Position numbers and translations under genes: made by a program
The notes under the pieces: generated by a model
Told to the model about the DNA's origin: nothing
Databases searched by the model: none
What the model saw: the letters and a program-made list of their open reading frames with translations, nothing else
Shown: piece by piece, positions 1 to 7,252 of the stretch
Layout of the letters: each line of letters opens with the position of its first letter
How positions within the stretch are numbered: position 1 is the stretch's first letter
DNA from: Anaerocolumna sp.
Lineage (GTDB): Bacteria > Bacillota > Clostridia > Lachnospirales > Lachnospiraceae
Reading direction: 5' to 3'
Length of the DNA stretch: 11,337 nt
Assembly (NCBI GenBank): GCA_029256035.1
Contig: JAQSYR010000018.1
Location: 1 to 11,337 of the forward strand

Positions 1-127
1 ATCACTTCGGGTTGCCCTCAAAAGCCCATTCAGCTAAAAACTCCATATCGCATTCCACCACCTGCGACTCTCTGTAATGATGTACTAAAGCCTACTATTC
101 TTTTTCAACGGTTTCTCTTATTAATTA
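1..127 (-). ncRNA. T-box leader, Stem I, tryptophan specifier (partial)
   Basis: On the minus strand the transcript shows hallmarks of a T-box Stem I: AGAGAGTC (complement of 66-73), then GGTGGTGGAA (complement of 53-62), then a specifier loop reading GAA-TGG-GC followed by TTTTGAG. In known T-boxes the specifier triplet follows GAA directly, so the triplet is TGG (complement of 26-28), which would pair with the CCA anticodon of tRNA-Trp. The helix base closes between ATCATT and AGTGAT, which are complementary. The leader is cut by the left edge just after Stem I, so the antiterminator with its TGG(N) bulge and the regulated gene are not visible. By family knowledge such leaders control tryptophan synthesis, tryptophan transport or trpS. 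The T-box call is strong; the amino-acid assignment rests on loop alignment. Confidence 0.85.
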
Positions 128-132
128 CTTTT

Positions 133-161
133 ATAATATTACGGCAAGAGCTATTTGTCAA
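133..161 (-). promoter_or_regulatory. sigma-A promoter of the T-box transcript
   Basis: On the minus strand a consensus TTGACA (-35, complement of 156-161) is followed by a 17-nt spacer and TATTAT (-10, complement of 133-138). This puts the transcription start near 125-127, about 50 nt before the AGAGAG element, which fits a T-box leader. Confidence 0.8.
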
Positions 162-227
162 TAAATAAATTTGTTTGTATTTTGGAGTTTCTAATCTGCC
201 ATAATTCTTGTTGGGTAAAATAGTACA

Positions 228-264
228 GTGGCTGCGCAAGAATATTTCTTCTAGCAACAGCCAC
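228..264 (-). terminator. hairpin after the chemotaxis gene, possible terminator
   Basis: GTGGCTG (228-234) and CAGCCAC (258-264) form a perfect 7-bp stem, which can extend inward with a bulge through TGC/GCG and AAG/CTT. It lies 25 nt beyond the stop codon of the minus-strand chemotaxis gene. On that strand it is followed only by a broken U-rich stretch (ACTATTTT), so termination may be weak. It also separates that gene from the tandem T-box promoter. The rest of 162-288 shows nothing else. Confidence 0.45.
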
Positions 265-288
265 TAATCCTGTTAGATTTTATAAATA

Positions 289-2001
289 CTAAATTTTAAA
301 TACTGAAGTCATCCTACTTAACTCTTCTGCAATTTCAGATTGATGATGGGCTGTGGTAGCAACATCTTCTATGGCAATTGCAACCTGGGCCATACTTGTA
401 AGAATCTCCTCTGAACTAATATTGGTACTTTGTACATTATTGGCAATAGTATGTACAACTGTCGCAATTTCTTCCGTGGAAATATTGAGTTGTTCCGCCA
501 TAGATGCAATATTTTGTGATAAGTCATTAACATAGACTGCATCTTTTTCATAACTTGAACCTGTATCAATTAACAATTTATAATCTTCTTTCACTCGGCT
601 ATTAATATAATCCAATACTTCTTTTGAATTATCAGATAAATTACCTACCGCTGACTGAACATTAGTTACAACACTTTGAATATTCTTAACATAACCAGAG
701 GACTTTTCTGCCAGAACACGAATTTCATTAGCAACTACGGCAAAACCTTTTCCTTGCTCCCCAGCTCTAGCAGATTCAATGGCAGCATTAATAGCTAACA
801 GATTGGTTTGTTCCGCTATGGCAGCAATGGAATCAGCAAATACAATGATCTCATCCACAACTTTACCCTGATTAATTGCGCCAATAATCTTATGTTCTTT
901 CTCATCATAAAGTTGATCAGCCACCGTCTTGGATTCTTTACCTTTATTCATAATTTCGATAGCTCTGTTCTTTATCTCAACCGATTCTTCCTTACTCTGA
1001 ACAGAGTCACTTGAAAGTCTTAAAACTCCCTCACTTACCTGTTCTACTGTAGCGGATAACTCTTCAGTAATTGCATTAATATCCTGAATGTTGTCTACAA
1101 TCTTTCCAGTATTCTGATCTATTTGTGCAAAGGTACTTGTCATCTCTTCCAAGGTAGCTGATAATTCTTCACTAGAAGCTGTAACTTCCTGTGCCTGGTT
1201 TACAATATTATGTATCAGGTTTCGAATATCTTCTCTGGACTTGTTCATAGCTTTTATTAATTTGCCCAGTTCATCGTTACTTTTTATTTCCACATGGTAA
1301 GTTAAATCTCCATTACCAATTGCCTCTGCTAAAGCAAGACCCTTTTTGGTTACTTTTGAAATATAAAATGATAAGTACAATCCTATAAATAGTGCCAGAA
1401 TCATACCAATTGCCATAACACCAATTAAAGTCTGCCTTAAAGAATTAAATACGGTTATATTAGTCTCATAATCTTTTCTTGCAATTGCCTGATTTTTTTC
1501 GATTAATCCATTAAGTACTGTATTAATTGTATTTCTCTTCATATTAAAATCAATTAATTTCTGCTCAGCCTGATTATATTTCCCTTCTGAGGCCATGTCA
1601 GCAATCTCTTTTCTGATAGAATCATAGCTATCCATCTGATTTTGAAAATTATCATATATTTTCTTCATATCCTCAGTCATAGACATTTTGCTATAATTTT
1701 CGATTAAAGTAGCCGCTTCTTCCGTTAGGGATTCCATTCTTTTAATTGCACCATCTGTTTTTGTTTTATTCCAGTAGAGTACGGCACTTTCTAATTCTGC
1801 TCGGATATTTAGTAAGTTCTCTTTGATAAGATGTAATTGCTCAATACTCTTTAAGCTTTCATTATATGTTCTTTCTGCATTCTTTTGTATCTCCTGGACA
1901 CCATAAATGCCTAACCCTCCAACTGCTGTCAATAATACTGCAATTGTCATAAATCCTGTAAGTAATTTTGTTTTAATGGATGTATTTCTAACTAGCTTCA
2001 T
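289..2001 (-). CDS. methyl-accepting chemotaxis protein
   Basis: A membrane chemoreceptor that passes ligand signals to a CheA/CheW array. From the ATG at 2001 it has 570 residues. A short cytoplasmic N-terminus precedes TM1 at about 13-35. An extracellular region of about 155 residues follows, helical and Cache-less in appearance and resembling the four-helix-bundle sensor type. TM2 lies at about 190-214, HAMP at about 215-266, and then a long coiled-coil signalling domain. The highly conserved hairpin tip is clear at about 395-434 (EQTNLLAINAAIESARAGE, then GKGFAVVANEIRVLAE). A longer reading from TTG at 2019 is possible, but the good AAGGAG site sits 6 nt before the ATG, so I use the ATG. 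The gene has its own promoter and is isolated by hairpins on both sides, so it is probably not part of the sugar-acid operon, though it lies next to it. The ligand cannot be told from sequence. Confidence 0.95.
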   Translation of the reverse strand: MKLVRNTSIKTKLLTGFMTIAVLLTAVGGLGIYGVQEIQKNAERTYNESLKSIEQLHLIKENLLNIRAELESAVLYWNKTKTDGAIKRMESLTEEAATLIENYSKMSMTEDMKKIYDNFQNQMDSYDSIRKEIADMASEGKYNQAEQKLIDFNMKRNTINTVLNGLIEKNQAIARKDYETNITVFNSLRQTLIGVMAIGMILALFIGLYLSFYISKVTKKGLALAEAIGNGDLTYHVEIKSNDELGKLIKAMNKSREDIRNLIHNIVNQAQEVTASSEELSATLEEMTSTFAQIDQNTGKIVDNIQDINAITEELSATVEQVSEGVLRLSSDSVQSKEESVEIKNRAIEIMNKGKESKTVADQLYDEKEHKIIGAINQGKVVDEIIVFADSIAAIAEQTNLLAINAAIESARAGEQGKGFAVVANEIRVLAEKSSGYVKNIQSVVTNVQSAVGNLSDNSKEVLDYINSRVKEDYKLLIDTGSSYEKDAVYVNDLSQNIASMAEQLNISTEEIATVVHTIANNVQSTNISSEEILTSMAQVAIAIEDVATTAHHQSEIAEELSRMTSVFKI

Positions 2002-2007
2002 AACTTT

Positions 2008-2013
2008 CTCCTT
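2008..2013 (-). promoter_or_regulatory. ribosome-binding site fixing the chemoreceptor start
   Basis: AAGGAG on the minus strand with a 6-nt spacer to the ATG at 2001-1999. The alternative upstream TTG (2019-2017) lies before this site and has no Shine-Dalgarno sequence of its own, which argues for the shorter protein. Confidence 0.8.
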
Positions 2014-2034
2014 AGTCAAAATTTATATAGGGAG

Positions 2035-2063
2035 ATTATACCTTTTTCTATCCAAATTTACAA
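2035..2063 (-). promoter_or_regulatory. promoter of the chemoreceptor gene
   Basis: On the minus strand TTGTAA (-35, complement of 2058-2063, 4 of 6 consensus) is separated by 17 nt from a perfect TATAAT (-10, complement of 2035-2040). The start would lie near 2028, giving a leader of about 27 nt. I see no sigma-28 type (flagellar) motif here, so expression looks housekeeping-driven. Confidence 0.7.
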
Positions 2064-2115
2064 GACGTATCTTTAAAATATGTCTAATTCTTCCTATAAA
2101 ACCCCCAAATATGAT

Positions 2116-2188
2116 AAAAAAGCTGTTACATATTCAAAGTTTTCGTTTGTTTTATACAAAAAACGACCCACTTTAATATGTAACAGCT
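2116..2188 (-). terminator. intrinsic terminator of the dehydrogenase-TRAP operon
   Basis: Arms at 2121-2140 and 2170-2188 pair over 19 bp with a single bulged base; the core pairs AGCTGTTACATATT with its complement. The 29-nt loop contains a smaller TCGTTT/AAACGA stem. On the minus strand the stem runs directly into six T residues (complement of 2116-2121), so it terminates minus-strand transcription from dctM, 90 nt past its stop codon. The stem is unusually long and AT-rich. The remaining 2189-2277 stretch shows nothing I can assign. Confidence 0.85.
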
Positions 2189-2277
2189 TATGATTTCTTA
2201 ACTTCCCACCTTTAAATTTCTCATCTAATTAGTCAAGTGAAAGCATATGATAAGTAGTATATACTTACTATTTTCTG

Positions 2278-3564
2278 TTAATAGAATAAGTTAACTAATC
2301 CAGTTGAGAAAAATGGTACATATGTGATTAGTAGTAATACAATAACTAATAAAATGTAGAATGGAACTGCTTCTTTAATGAAATCCTTTGTTTTACACTT
2401 TGTAATACCACAGGTAACAAACATTAAAGTTCCCATTGGTGGAGAAAGTGCACCGATTGCATTATTAAAGATATAAGTCATAGCAAAATGAATTTCATTA
2501 ATGCCAAATTCTCTGGCAATTGGTGCCAATAATGGTACCAAAATAATCATGGATGCATTTCCTTCAATAAACATACCTACAATAAGTAAAAATACATTAA
2601 CAATTAATAAGAACACATATTTATTATCAATTGTTAAAACCAACCATTCCGTTAATTGCTGTGGTATTCTTTCTTTTGTAAGAATCCAGGAAAATACAGT
2701 AGCTGCAGCAACAATTAACATAATAGAAGAAGTTGTTGTAATTGTTTCTTTAATTGATATAAAGAAATCTTTTAATTTTAATTCTTTATATAAAAGTCCT
2801 AAAAAGAATGCATATATTATGGAAGCTGCACCAGCTTCTGTAGCTGTAAAGATACCTAAACGAATACCACCGATAATAATAATAGGTAATAAAAGAGGTA
2901 GTAAAGCAGGTTTTGTTGCTTTCACAATCTGATTCGTTGTAAGCCTCTCGGTTCTTATTGGAGCATAACCACGTTTTTTTGATATTACAGTTACTATAGA
3001 CATCAACGCTACGGTTAGCATCGTACCAATACCGATACCAGATACAAATAGTTTTCCAATGGATACATTTGCAATACTTCCGTAGAGAATCATAGCGATT
3101 CCAGGTGGAATTAATGGTGTGATCATGGATGATGTTGCTGTAACAACAGAAGAGAAAGGTTTTGAAAATCCTTTTTTCTCCATTTCTGGCACTAACATTT
3201 TAGACTGCATCGCTGCATCTGCTATATTAGAACCTGAAAGACCACCCATTAATGCAGAAAGTAAAACGTTTACCTGCGCCAAACCACCGCTCATTCGACC
3301 GGTAATAACTTCACAAAAGTCCATAATTCTCTTTGTTACACCGGTGTAGTTCATTAAAACACCGGCACAAACAAAGAATGGAATGGCAAGTAAGGAAATA
3401 CTTTCAGCACCACCAACTGCCTGTTGTGCAAAAATAATTGGATTAACATTTGGATTCAGGATAAAGTATACCGCTGAGCCTCCTAAAATTGCGATATATA
3501 CCGGTACTTTTAAGAATAACAATACCAGTAATACGACTGCGGTTAACATAACAACGGTACTCAT
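2278..3564 (-). CDS. dctM: TRAP transporter large membrane subunit DctM
   Basis: The ion-coupled transport subunit of a TRAP (tripartite ATP-independent periplasmic) transporter, an inner-membrane protein driven by a sodium or proton gradient. It has 428 residues, the normal DctM length, and is hydrophobic throughout with roughly a dozen predicted membrane segments. Family motifs are visible: LLAIPFFVCAGVLM at 59-71, GGLSGSNIADAAMQSKMLVPEM at about 107-128 and ITPLIPPGIAMILYG at 148-162. The start ATG shares one base with the dctQ stop (TAATG), and a strong AAGGAGG lies within the end of dctQ, so translation is probably coupled. It is the last gene of the operon, before the terminator at 2116-2188. 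Substrate specificity lies in the binding protein, not here. The unit looks intact. Confidence 0.96.
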   Translation of the reverse strand: MSTVVMLTAVVLLVLLFLKVPVYIAILGGSAVYFILNPNVNPIIFAQQAVGGAESISLLAIPFFVCAGVLMNYTGVTKRIMDFCEVITGRMSGGLAQVNVLLSALMGGLSGSNIADAAMQSKMLVPEMEKKGFSKPFSSVVTATSSMITPLIPPGIAMILYGSIANVSIGKLFVSGIGIGTMLTVALMSIVTVISKKRGYAPIRTERLTTNQIVKATKPALLPLLLPIIIIGGIRLGIFTATEAGAASIIYAFFLGLLYKELKLKDFFISIKETITTTSSIMLIVAAATVFSWILTKERIPQQLTEWLVLTIDNKYVFLLIVNVFLLIVGMFIEGNASMIILVPLLAPIAREFGINEIHFAMTYIFNNAIGALSPPMGTLMFVTCGITKCKTKDFIKEAVPFYILLVIVLLLITYVPFFSTGLVNLFY

Positions 3565-4073
3565 TATTCACCCTCCTTTTCAATGTCCAAGCCTTTAAAC
3601 TCTCTATATTTTGCATAAAAGAAGTTTACCATCATAAGAATACAGGATAAAGGTACCATTCCATAAATAAGTGAGTAAGGTACACTTAACATGTTTGTTG
3701 TTCTACCGCTTCTTACAAATAATTCTACGAATCCAATACTTTCAATAAATAAAAATCCAACTACCAGAATAACAACAAGTGATATCAAGACTTCTATAAA
3801 TTTCTGAACTACTTTAGGAAATAGCTCTACTACCATTTCAATTGCTACATGATTTCCAGTTCTAAAAGCAGCTCCAGCCGCAGCATAAACAATCCAAACC
3901 ATGCACCATAATTGTACCTCTTCTAACCAGGTAAAAGGTGATCCAAAAACGTAGCGCATAATTACACCCAAAAAGGTTAAAACAATTAAAATAATTAATG
4001 CGATACCAGCAATTGCTATGTCAAAATTTAATAAGACATTTAATAAACTATTCTTTTTTTTCAAGTGATTCAC
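3564..4073 (-). CDS. dctQ: TRAP transporter small membrane subunit DctQ
   Basis: The small integral membrane partner of DctM, which helps dock the binding protein. It has 169 residues from a GTG start, with four membrane segments at about 18-39, 53-70, 90-113 and 131-155. The family motif RYVFGSPFTWLEE follows TM1 and RTGNHVAIEM follows TM2. The start is uncertain. The frame opens after a TAG at 4085-4083 and holds no early ATG; GTG at 4073 has a poor ribosome-binding site. An ATG at 4080 lies in another frame and joins this frame only if the A8 run (complement of 4054-4061) loses one A, giving an N-terminus MVGESLEKKN. It starts 26 nt after the dctP stop and overlaps dctM by one base. The family call is firm; the first few residues are not. 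Confidence 0.92.
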   Translation of the reverse strand: MNHLKKKNSLLNVLLNFDIAIAGIALIILIVLTFLGVIMRYVFGSPFTWLEEVQLWCMVWIVYAAAGAAFRTGNHVAIEMVVELFPKVVQKFIEVLISLVVILVVGFLFIESIGFVELFVRSGRTTNMLSVPYSLIYGMVPLSCILMMVNFFYAKYREFKGLDIEKEGE

Positions 4074-4099
4074 CGACCATTTCTAATTTCCAGTTAATA

Positions 4100-5170
4100 T
4101 TATTGAGCACCCATAGCTGCTTTTACAGTATCATAAAGACCTTCAGACCAGCCAAATACATCACCTTTTTCATAGAAAGACTGAGCAGCTGCTTTAAATT
4201 CTGCTATAACTTCTTCGGAAGGCTCTGTTACAGTAACGCCTTCATCTTTCATTTTCTGTAAATAATCCTGTTCTGATTCATCTACTAACTGATTGTTATA
4301 GATTCCAGCTTCTTCTCCTGTAGAAACTAATAATTCTTGTTGTTCTGGCGTTAAAGTATCAAAAAATGCAGTTCCACAAACCCATGTAGTAAAGTTTTTA
4401 ACATGTCCGTCTAAGATAAGGTAAGGAGCAACTTCATGTAATTTTCTTCCATAAAGTGTTGCTAAAGGATTTTCTGCACCATCAATTGTACCAGTTTGTA
4501 ATGCCTGATAAACTTCATCTAATGCCATACCAGTAGCAGTTGCACCTAAAGCGTTAAAGCCTTCTGTTTGAATCTGGTTACTTGGTACACGGATTTTTAA
4601 GCCTTTTAAGTCTGCAACAGATTCCACTAATTTATTTGTAATTGTATGTCTTTCACCGTATTTCCAGTTAGAAGCGATAAGCTTTAATCCTTTTTGCTCT
4701 AGTAAACCGCTTTGTTCTGCATACCAGTCACTTTCTGTTAAGGTCCAAGCCTGTTCCCAAGAATCAAATAAGAAAGGTCCAAATAAGATACCCATATCAG
4801 GTACACCATAATCAGCATAGAAAGCACCATCAGCTAATGTTACAACTGGTTCGCCAAGTAACATAGAGTCAATTAACTCACTTTTTGAACCTAACTGGCT
4901 GTCTGGGAATAATTCAATTACAATACTTCCATCGCCTTTTTCTGCAACTAATTCCTGCCATTTTGTAAGGGCTTGTCCAATTGGTTCAGAAATTGAATTT
5001 TCAAAACCGATTTGAACTTTGATTGCATCTTTACTTGCATTACCTGCAGCTGCTGTTGTTTCCCCGGATGCTGCTGTTGTTTCATTTGTTTCTTCTTTCC
5101 CTGATTGTCCACAAGCGGTAAGTGAAAACGCTAATGTTAAAGACAATACTACTGCTAATAATTTTTTCAT
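4100..5170 (-). CDS. dctP: TRAP transporter solute-binding protein DctP, lipoprotein
   Basis: The extracytoplasmic receptor that binds the acid substrate and delivers it to DctQM. It has 356 residues. The N-terminus is a lipoprotein signal: MKK, a hydrophobic stretch and the lipobox LTAC with the lipidated cysteine at 20, as expected in a Gram-positive. A Thr/Ala/Gly/Ser-rich tether (about 21-48) leads into the DctP fold. The signature region GLKIRVPSNQIQTEGFNALG spans 190-209, where Arg194 is the conserved arginine that salt-bridges the substrate carboxylate; it continues with ALDEVYQALQTGTIDGAENP to about 235. An AAAGGAG site precedes the ATG. It is second in the operon, 24 nt after the dehydrogenase. 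Linkage to uxaB and uxaA suggests a hexuronate or aldonate ligand such as galacturonate or L-galactonate; this is inferred from context only. Confidence 0.95.
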   Translation of the reverse strand: MKKLLAVVLSLTLAFSLTACGQSGKEETNETTAASGETTAAAGNASKDAIKVQIGFENSISEPIGQALTKWQELVAEKGDGSIVIELFPDSQLGSKSELIDSMLLGEPVVTLADGAFYADYGVPDMGILFGPFLFDSWEQAWTLTESDWYAEQSGLLEQKGLKLIASNWKYGERHTITNKLVESVADLKGLKIRVPSNQIQTEGFNALGATATGMALDEVYQALQTGTIDGAENPLATLYGRKLHEVAPYLILDGHVKNFTTWVCGTAFFDTLTPEQQELLVSTGEEAGIYNNQLVDESEQDYLQKMKDEGVTVTEPSEEVIAEFKAAAQSFYEKGDVFGWSEGLYDTVKAAMGAQ

Positions 5171-5194
5171 ATTTTTCTTCTCCTTTAATATATA

Positions 5195-6211
5195 TTAAAA
5201 TTCTAAAACTACTTTTAACATGGAGCCGGCATTTTTATCAAAGTCTTCAAATGCCTTAGCTGCATCTTCCATCTTGTAGGTATTGGTGATGATTTTATCC
5301 AAATCAACTTTCCCACCTTTAACTAATTCAATTAACTCTTCAAAATCTTTTTTCAAAGCATTTCTAGAACCATAAATATCAAGTTCTTTCTTTTGAATCA
5401 TAGTAAAATTAAAATCTAAATTTTTCTTACCTACACCAATTAGTACAACTCTTCCTCCAAATGCTGCTGCATCAATACAATTCTGGAAAGTGGAAGGCAT
5501 TCCTACCGCTTCAATGGTAACATCAAATCCATTTCCGTTTGTAATTTCATTTACACCAGCCTCAAAGTTTTCAGGTGAATCATTTAAAAGGATTCCATCT
5601 ACACCAAATTCTTTGGCATATTCTAATTTTTGTTCTGCTATATCACTAATATAAACACTAGCTCCTAAAGCTTTGGCTGCAGTAGCTGCTAACACTCCAA
5701 TGGTGCCGGCACCGATAACTAATACTTTATCACCTTTTTTTACATTGGCTCTGGAAACTCCGTGGTAACTAATACAGAATGGTTCAATTAGTGCTAATGT
5801 TTTGGCAGATAATCCTTTTCCATCATATATTCTTTCAATTGGCATTGTTATATATTCTGAAAATGCTCCTTCTCTTTGTACCCCCATAGTTTGATTGGTT
5901 GTACAGCAGTTTACAAGCCCTCTTTCGCAAGAATAACAGGATCCGCAATTAAAATAAGGATTACAAGTTACAATCATTCCCTCTTTTAAATTTTTATGGT
6001 TTGGTCCGATTTTTACTATTTCTGCAGAGAATTCATGACCAGGTGTTCTTGGATAAGAAACATAAGCAAAGGTTCCGCGATAAGTACCTAAGTCGCTTCC
6101 ACATATTCCACCATAAAGAATCTTAAGTAGTGCTTCGCCTTCCTTAGGAACAGGCATTGCTACTTCTCTGATTTCTACCTCTCCAGGATTGTTAATTACA
6201 ATTGATTTCAT
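5195..6211 (-). CDS. zinc-dependent sugar-acid dehydrogenase, LgoD/YjjN-like
   Basis: A medium-chain zinc alcohol dehydrogenase of 338 residues. Catalytic-zinc ligands are visible at Cys37 (GGICGSD), His59-Glu60 (GHE) and Glu143 (LIEPF). The structural-zinc lobe is Cys89, Cys92, Cys95 and Cys103 with x2-x2-x7 spacing. The Rossmann motif GAGTIG is at 167-172, and Asp190 at the end of the second strand points to NAD rather than NADP. From memory, YPRTPGHE, the NCC end of the lobe and GSRNA near 281 resemble E. coli L-galactonate 5-dehydrogenase, and the gene sits beside uxaBA as yjmD does in the B. subtilis hexuronate locus. The proposed reaction is L-galactonate plus NAD to D-tagaturonate; L-gulonate or another polyol acid remains possible. 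The frame extends upstream to a TTG at 6241, but GGAGGG 7 nt before the ATG at 6211 fixes the start. It is the first gene of the TRAP operon. Confidence 0.9.
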   Translation of the reverse strand: MKSIVINNPGEVEIREVAMPVPKEGEALLKILYGGICGSDLGTYRGTFAYVSYPRTPGHEFSAEIVKIGPNHKNLKEGMIVTCNPYFNCGSCYSCERGLVNCCTTNQTMGVQREGAFSEYITMPIERIYDGKGLSAKTLALIEPFCISYHGVSRANVKKGDKVLVIGAGTIGVLAATAAKALGASVYISDIAEQKLEYAKEFGVDGILLNDSPENFEAGVNEITNGNGFDVTIEAVGMPSTFQNCIDAAAFGGRVVLIGVGKKNLDFNFTMIQKKELDIYGSRNALKKDFEELIELVKGGKVDLDKIITNTYKMEDAAKAFEDFDKNAGSMLKVVLEF

Positions 6212-6218
6212 TTTTACA

Positions 6219-6224
6219 CCCTCC
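6219..6224 (-). promoter_or_regulatory. ribosome-binding site fixing the dehydrogenase start
   Basis: GGAGGG on the minus strand, 7 nt before the ATG at 6211-6209. The competing upstream starts (TTG at 6241, ATG at 6226) would place this site inside or at the edge of the coding region and have no comparable site of their own. The next residues, MKSIVINN, match the usual start of this family. Confidence 0.8.
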
Positions 6225-6253
6225 ATATTTAATAGCAACAATATGCCATTTGT

Positions 6254-6273
6254 TGTGTACTATGTTGTATACA
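6254..6273. promoter_or_regulatory. candidate GntR operator at the dehydrogenase-TRAP promoter
   Basis: The palindrome TGTATACA at 6266-6273 has a 6/8 copy (TGTGTACT) exactly 12 nt upstream at 6254-6261. The longer blocks TGTTGTGTAC (6251-6260) and TGTTGTATAC (6263-6272) match at 9 of 10 bases. The pair lies just downstream of the predicted start of the minus-strand operon, where a bound repressor would block initiation or early elongation. The same octamer recurs at the other two promoters of the module. Confidence 0.65.
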
Positions 6274-6284
6274 TCACAAAACTT

Positions 6285-6313
6285 ATATTACATTGGCTTA
6301 TCTATATTGTCAA
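6285..6313 (-). promoter_or_regulatory. promoter of the dehydrogenase-TRAP operon
   Basis: On the minus strand a perfect TTGACA (complement of 6308-6313) is followed 17 nt later by TAATAT (complement of 6285-6290, 4 of 6 consensus). The start would be near 6278, giving a leader of about 67 nt that contains the candidate operator. A second TTGACA about 12 nt further upstream has no well-spaced -10, so it is less likely. Confidence 0.65.
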
Positions 6314-6456
6314 TATAATTTTGTCAATTCCTATGGCTCTCTCGTATATTTTTACACATTACACAATTTTTCAATATTCTATTTGTGCATTATTACAACT
6401 TATTTGTTTATTTTTACCATTGTATCAGAAAATAAATTGCTTCCTGTCTAAAATTA

Positions 6457-6476
6457 AGTATTCACAAATGTATACA
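6457..6476. promoter_or_regulatory. candidate GntR operator in the regulator's own promoter
   Basis: TGTATACA at 6469-6476, within the 10-bp palindrome ATGTATACAT (6468-6477), lies between the -35 and -10 elements of the regulator promoter. A 6/8 copy (AGTATTCA) sits exactly 12 nt upstream at 6457-6464 and overlaps the -35. This is the expected placement for autorepression. Confidence 0.6.
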
Positions 6477-6489
6477 TGTGTGATATTAT
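6461..6489 (+). promoter_or_regulatory. promoter of the GntR regulator gene
   Basis: TTCACA (6461-6466, 5 of 6) is separated by 17 nt from TATTAT (6484-6489), preceded by TGA, which makes an extended -10. The start is near 6496, leaving an untranslated leader of about 90 nt that holds a small TAGGA/TCCTA hairpin and a 17-codon mini-ORF. Confidence 0.7.
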
Positions 6490-6524
6490 AGATTCAATAT
6501 TATATTTTGTAGGAATTCCGTCCT

Positions 6525-6578
6525 ATGGATATTATGAATCCTTTTGCAAAGGCATTTAATAAACAAATTGAAAGGTAA
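6525..6578 (+). CDS. possible 17-codon leader ORF before the regulator
   Basis: ATG at 6525 opens a frame of 17 codons (MDIMNPFAKAFNKQIER) that ends at TAA 6576-6578, six nt before the regulator's ATG and in the same frame. An AGGA lies about 11 nt upstream, a wide spacing, and is partly tied up in the small hairpin at 6510-6525. It could be a translated leader that couples to the regulator, or chance in AT-rich DNA. The peptide resembles nothing I recognise. Confidence 0.2.
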   Translation: MDIMNPFAKAFNKQIER

Positions 6579-6584
6579 TTATTT

Positions 6585-7238
6585 ATGTCAAACAGTCTGA
6601 AGCAACAAGCATACAACGTAATTAGGTCTAAGATACTTACCTGCGAGTATGCACCAAATACTTATCTAAATGAAGATCTGCTATGTAGAGAATTAAATGT
6701 AAGCAGAACTCCTATTCGTGATGCCCTAAGTCGTTTAGAGCAAGAGAATTTAGTTAAAATTATACCGAAGAAAGGGGTTATCGTTGCTCCACTTACCATT
6801 AATGAAATTAATATGATTTATGAAACACGAATTCTTTTAGAGCCGTATATACTTAAAACTTATGGTCGAAGAATTAATGATTCAATTGAAAAAAGAATGC
6901 ATGAAATCTTAGAAAAAGCAAATAATAACACTAATGATATACAGATGTTATATGAATTAGATGATGAGTATCACCACATTATTATAGATTTATGTGAAAA
7001 TAAATATCTGATTCAATGTTATCTCAATATTTATGCTCAAAATCTTCGACTCAGAATCATTAGCGGAAATCAGAATAAAGAACGCCTTGAAGCATCACAA
7101 CAAGAGCATATGAATATCTCTAAATATATACTAAAGAGAGATTATGATAATGCAGCAAAAGCTATGGAGGTACATCTATTAGCTTCAAAAGATGCCGCAT
7201 TTAAAGTTATATTATTAGATGGTAATATATCTATCTAA
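6585..7238 (+). CDS. GntR-family regulator, FCD (FadR) subfamily
   Basis: A ligand-responsive DNA-binding regulator of 217 residues, the usual FCD length. The N-terminal winged helix-turn-helix spans about 5-70, with recognition segment NVSRTPIRDALSRLEQENLV at 38-57 and the wing IIPKKGVIVAPL. The C-terminal FCD effector domain carries the expected metal ligands: Asp126 and His130 (DDEYH), His175 (QEH) and His197 (VHLL). Such metal sites commonly bind carboxylated effectors, and ExuR and UxuR, which govern hexuronate use in enterobacteria, belong to this subfamily. It lies between the divergent TRAP operon and uxaBA, and TGTATACA palindromes occur in both target promoters and its own. The likely role is a repressor released by a hexuronate-pathway intermediate; effector and sign are inferred. 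AAAGG lies 9 nt before the ATG. Confidence 0.93.
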   Translation: MSNSLKQQAYNVIRSKILTCEYAPNTYLNEDLLCRELNVSRTPIRDALSRLEQENLVKIIPKKGVIVAPLTINEINMIYETRILLEPYILKTYGRRINDSIEKRMHEILEKANNNTNDIQMLYELDDEYHHIIIDLCENKYLIQCYLNIYAQNLRLRIISGNQNKERLEASQQEHMNISKYILKRDYDNAAKAMEVHLLASKDAAFKVILLDGNISI

Positions 7239-7252
7239 TTACTTTACTGAAA

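Noticed and set aside
289..2001. Chemoreceptor as the sensor for the sugar-acid module
   Set aside because: It has its own promoter and is separated from the operon by a strong terminator; adjacency alone does not support a shared function.
2253..2270. Near-palindrome AGTAGTATATACTTACT downstream of dctM, similar to the operator octamer
   Set aside because: It has GTATATAC rather than TGTATACA, lies downstream of a gene with no promoter, and is expected by chance in AT-rich DNA.
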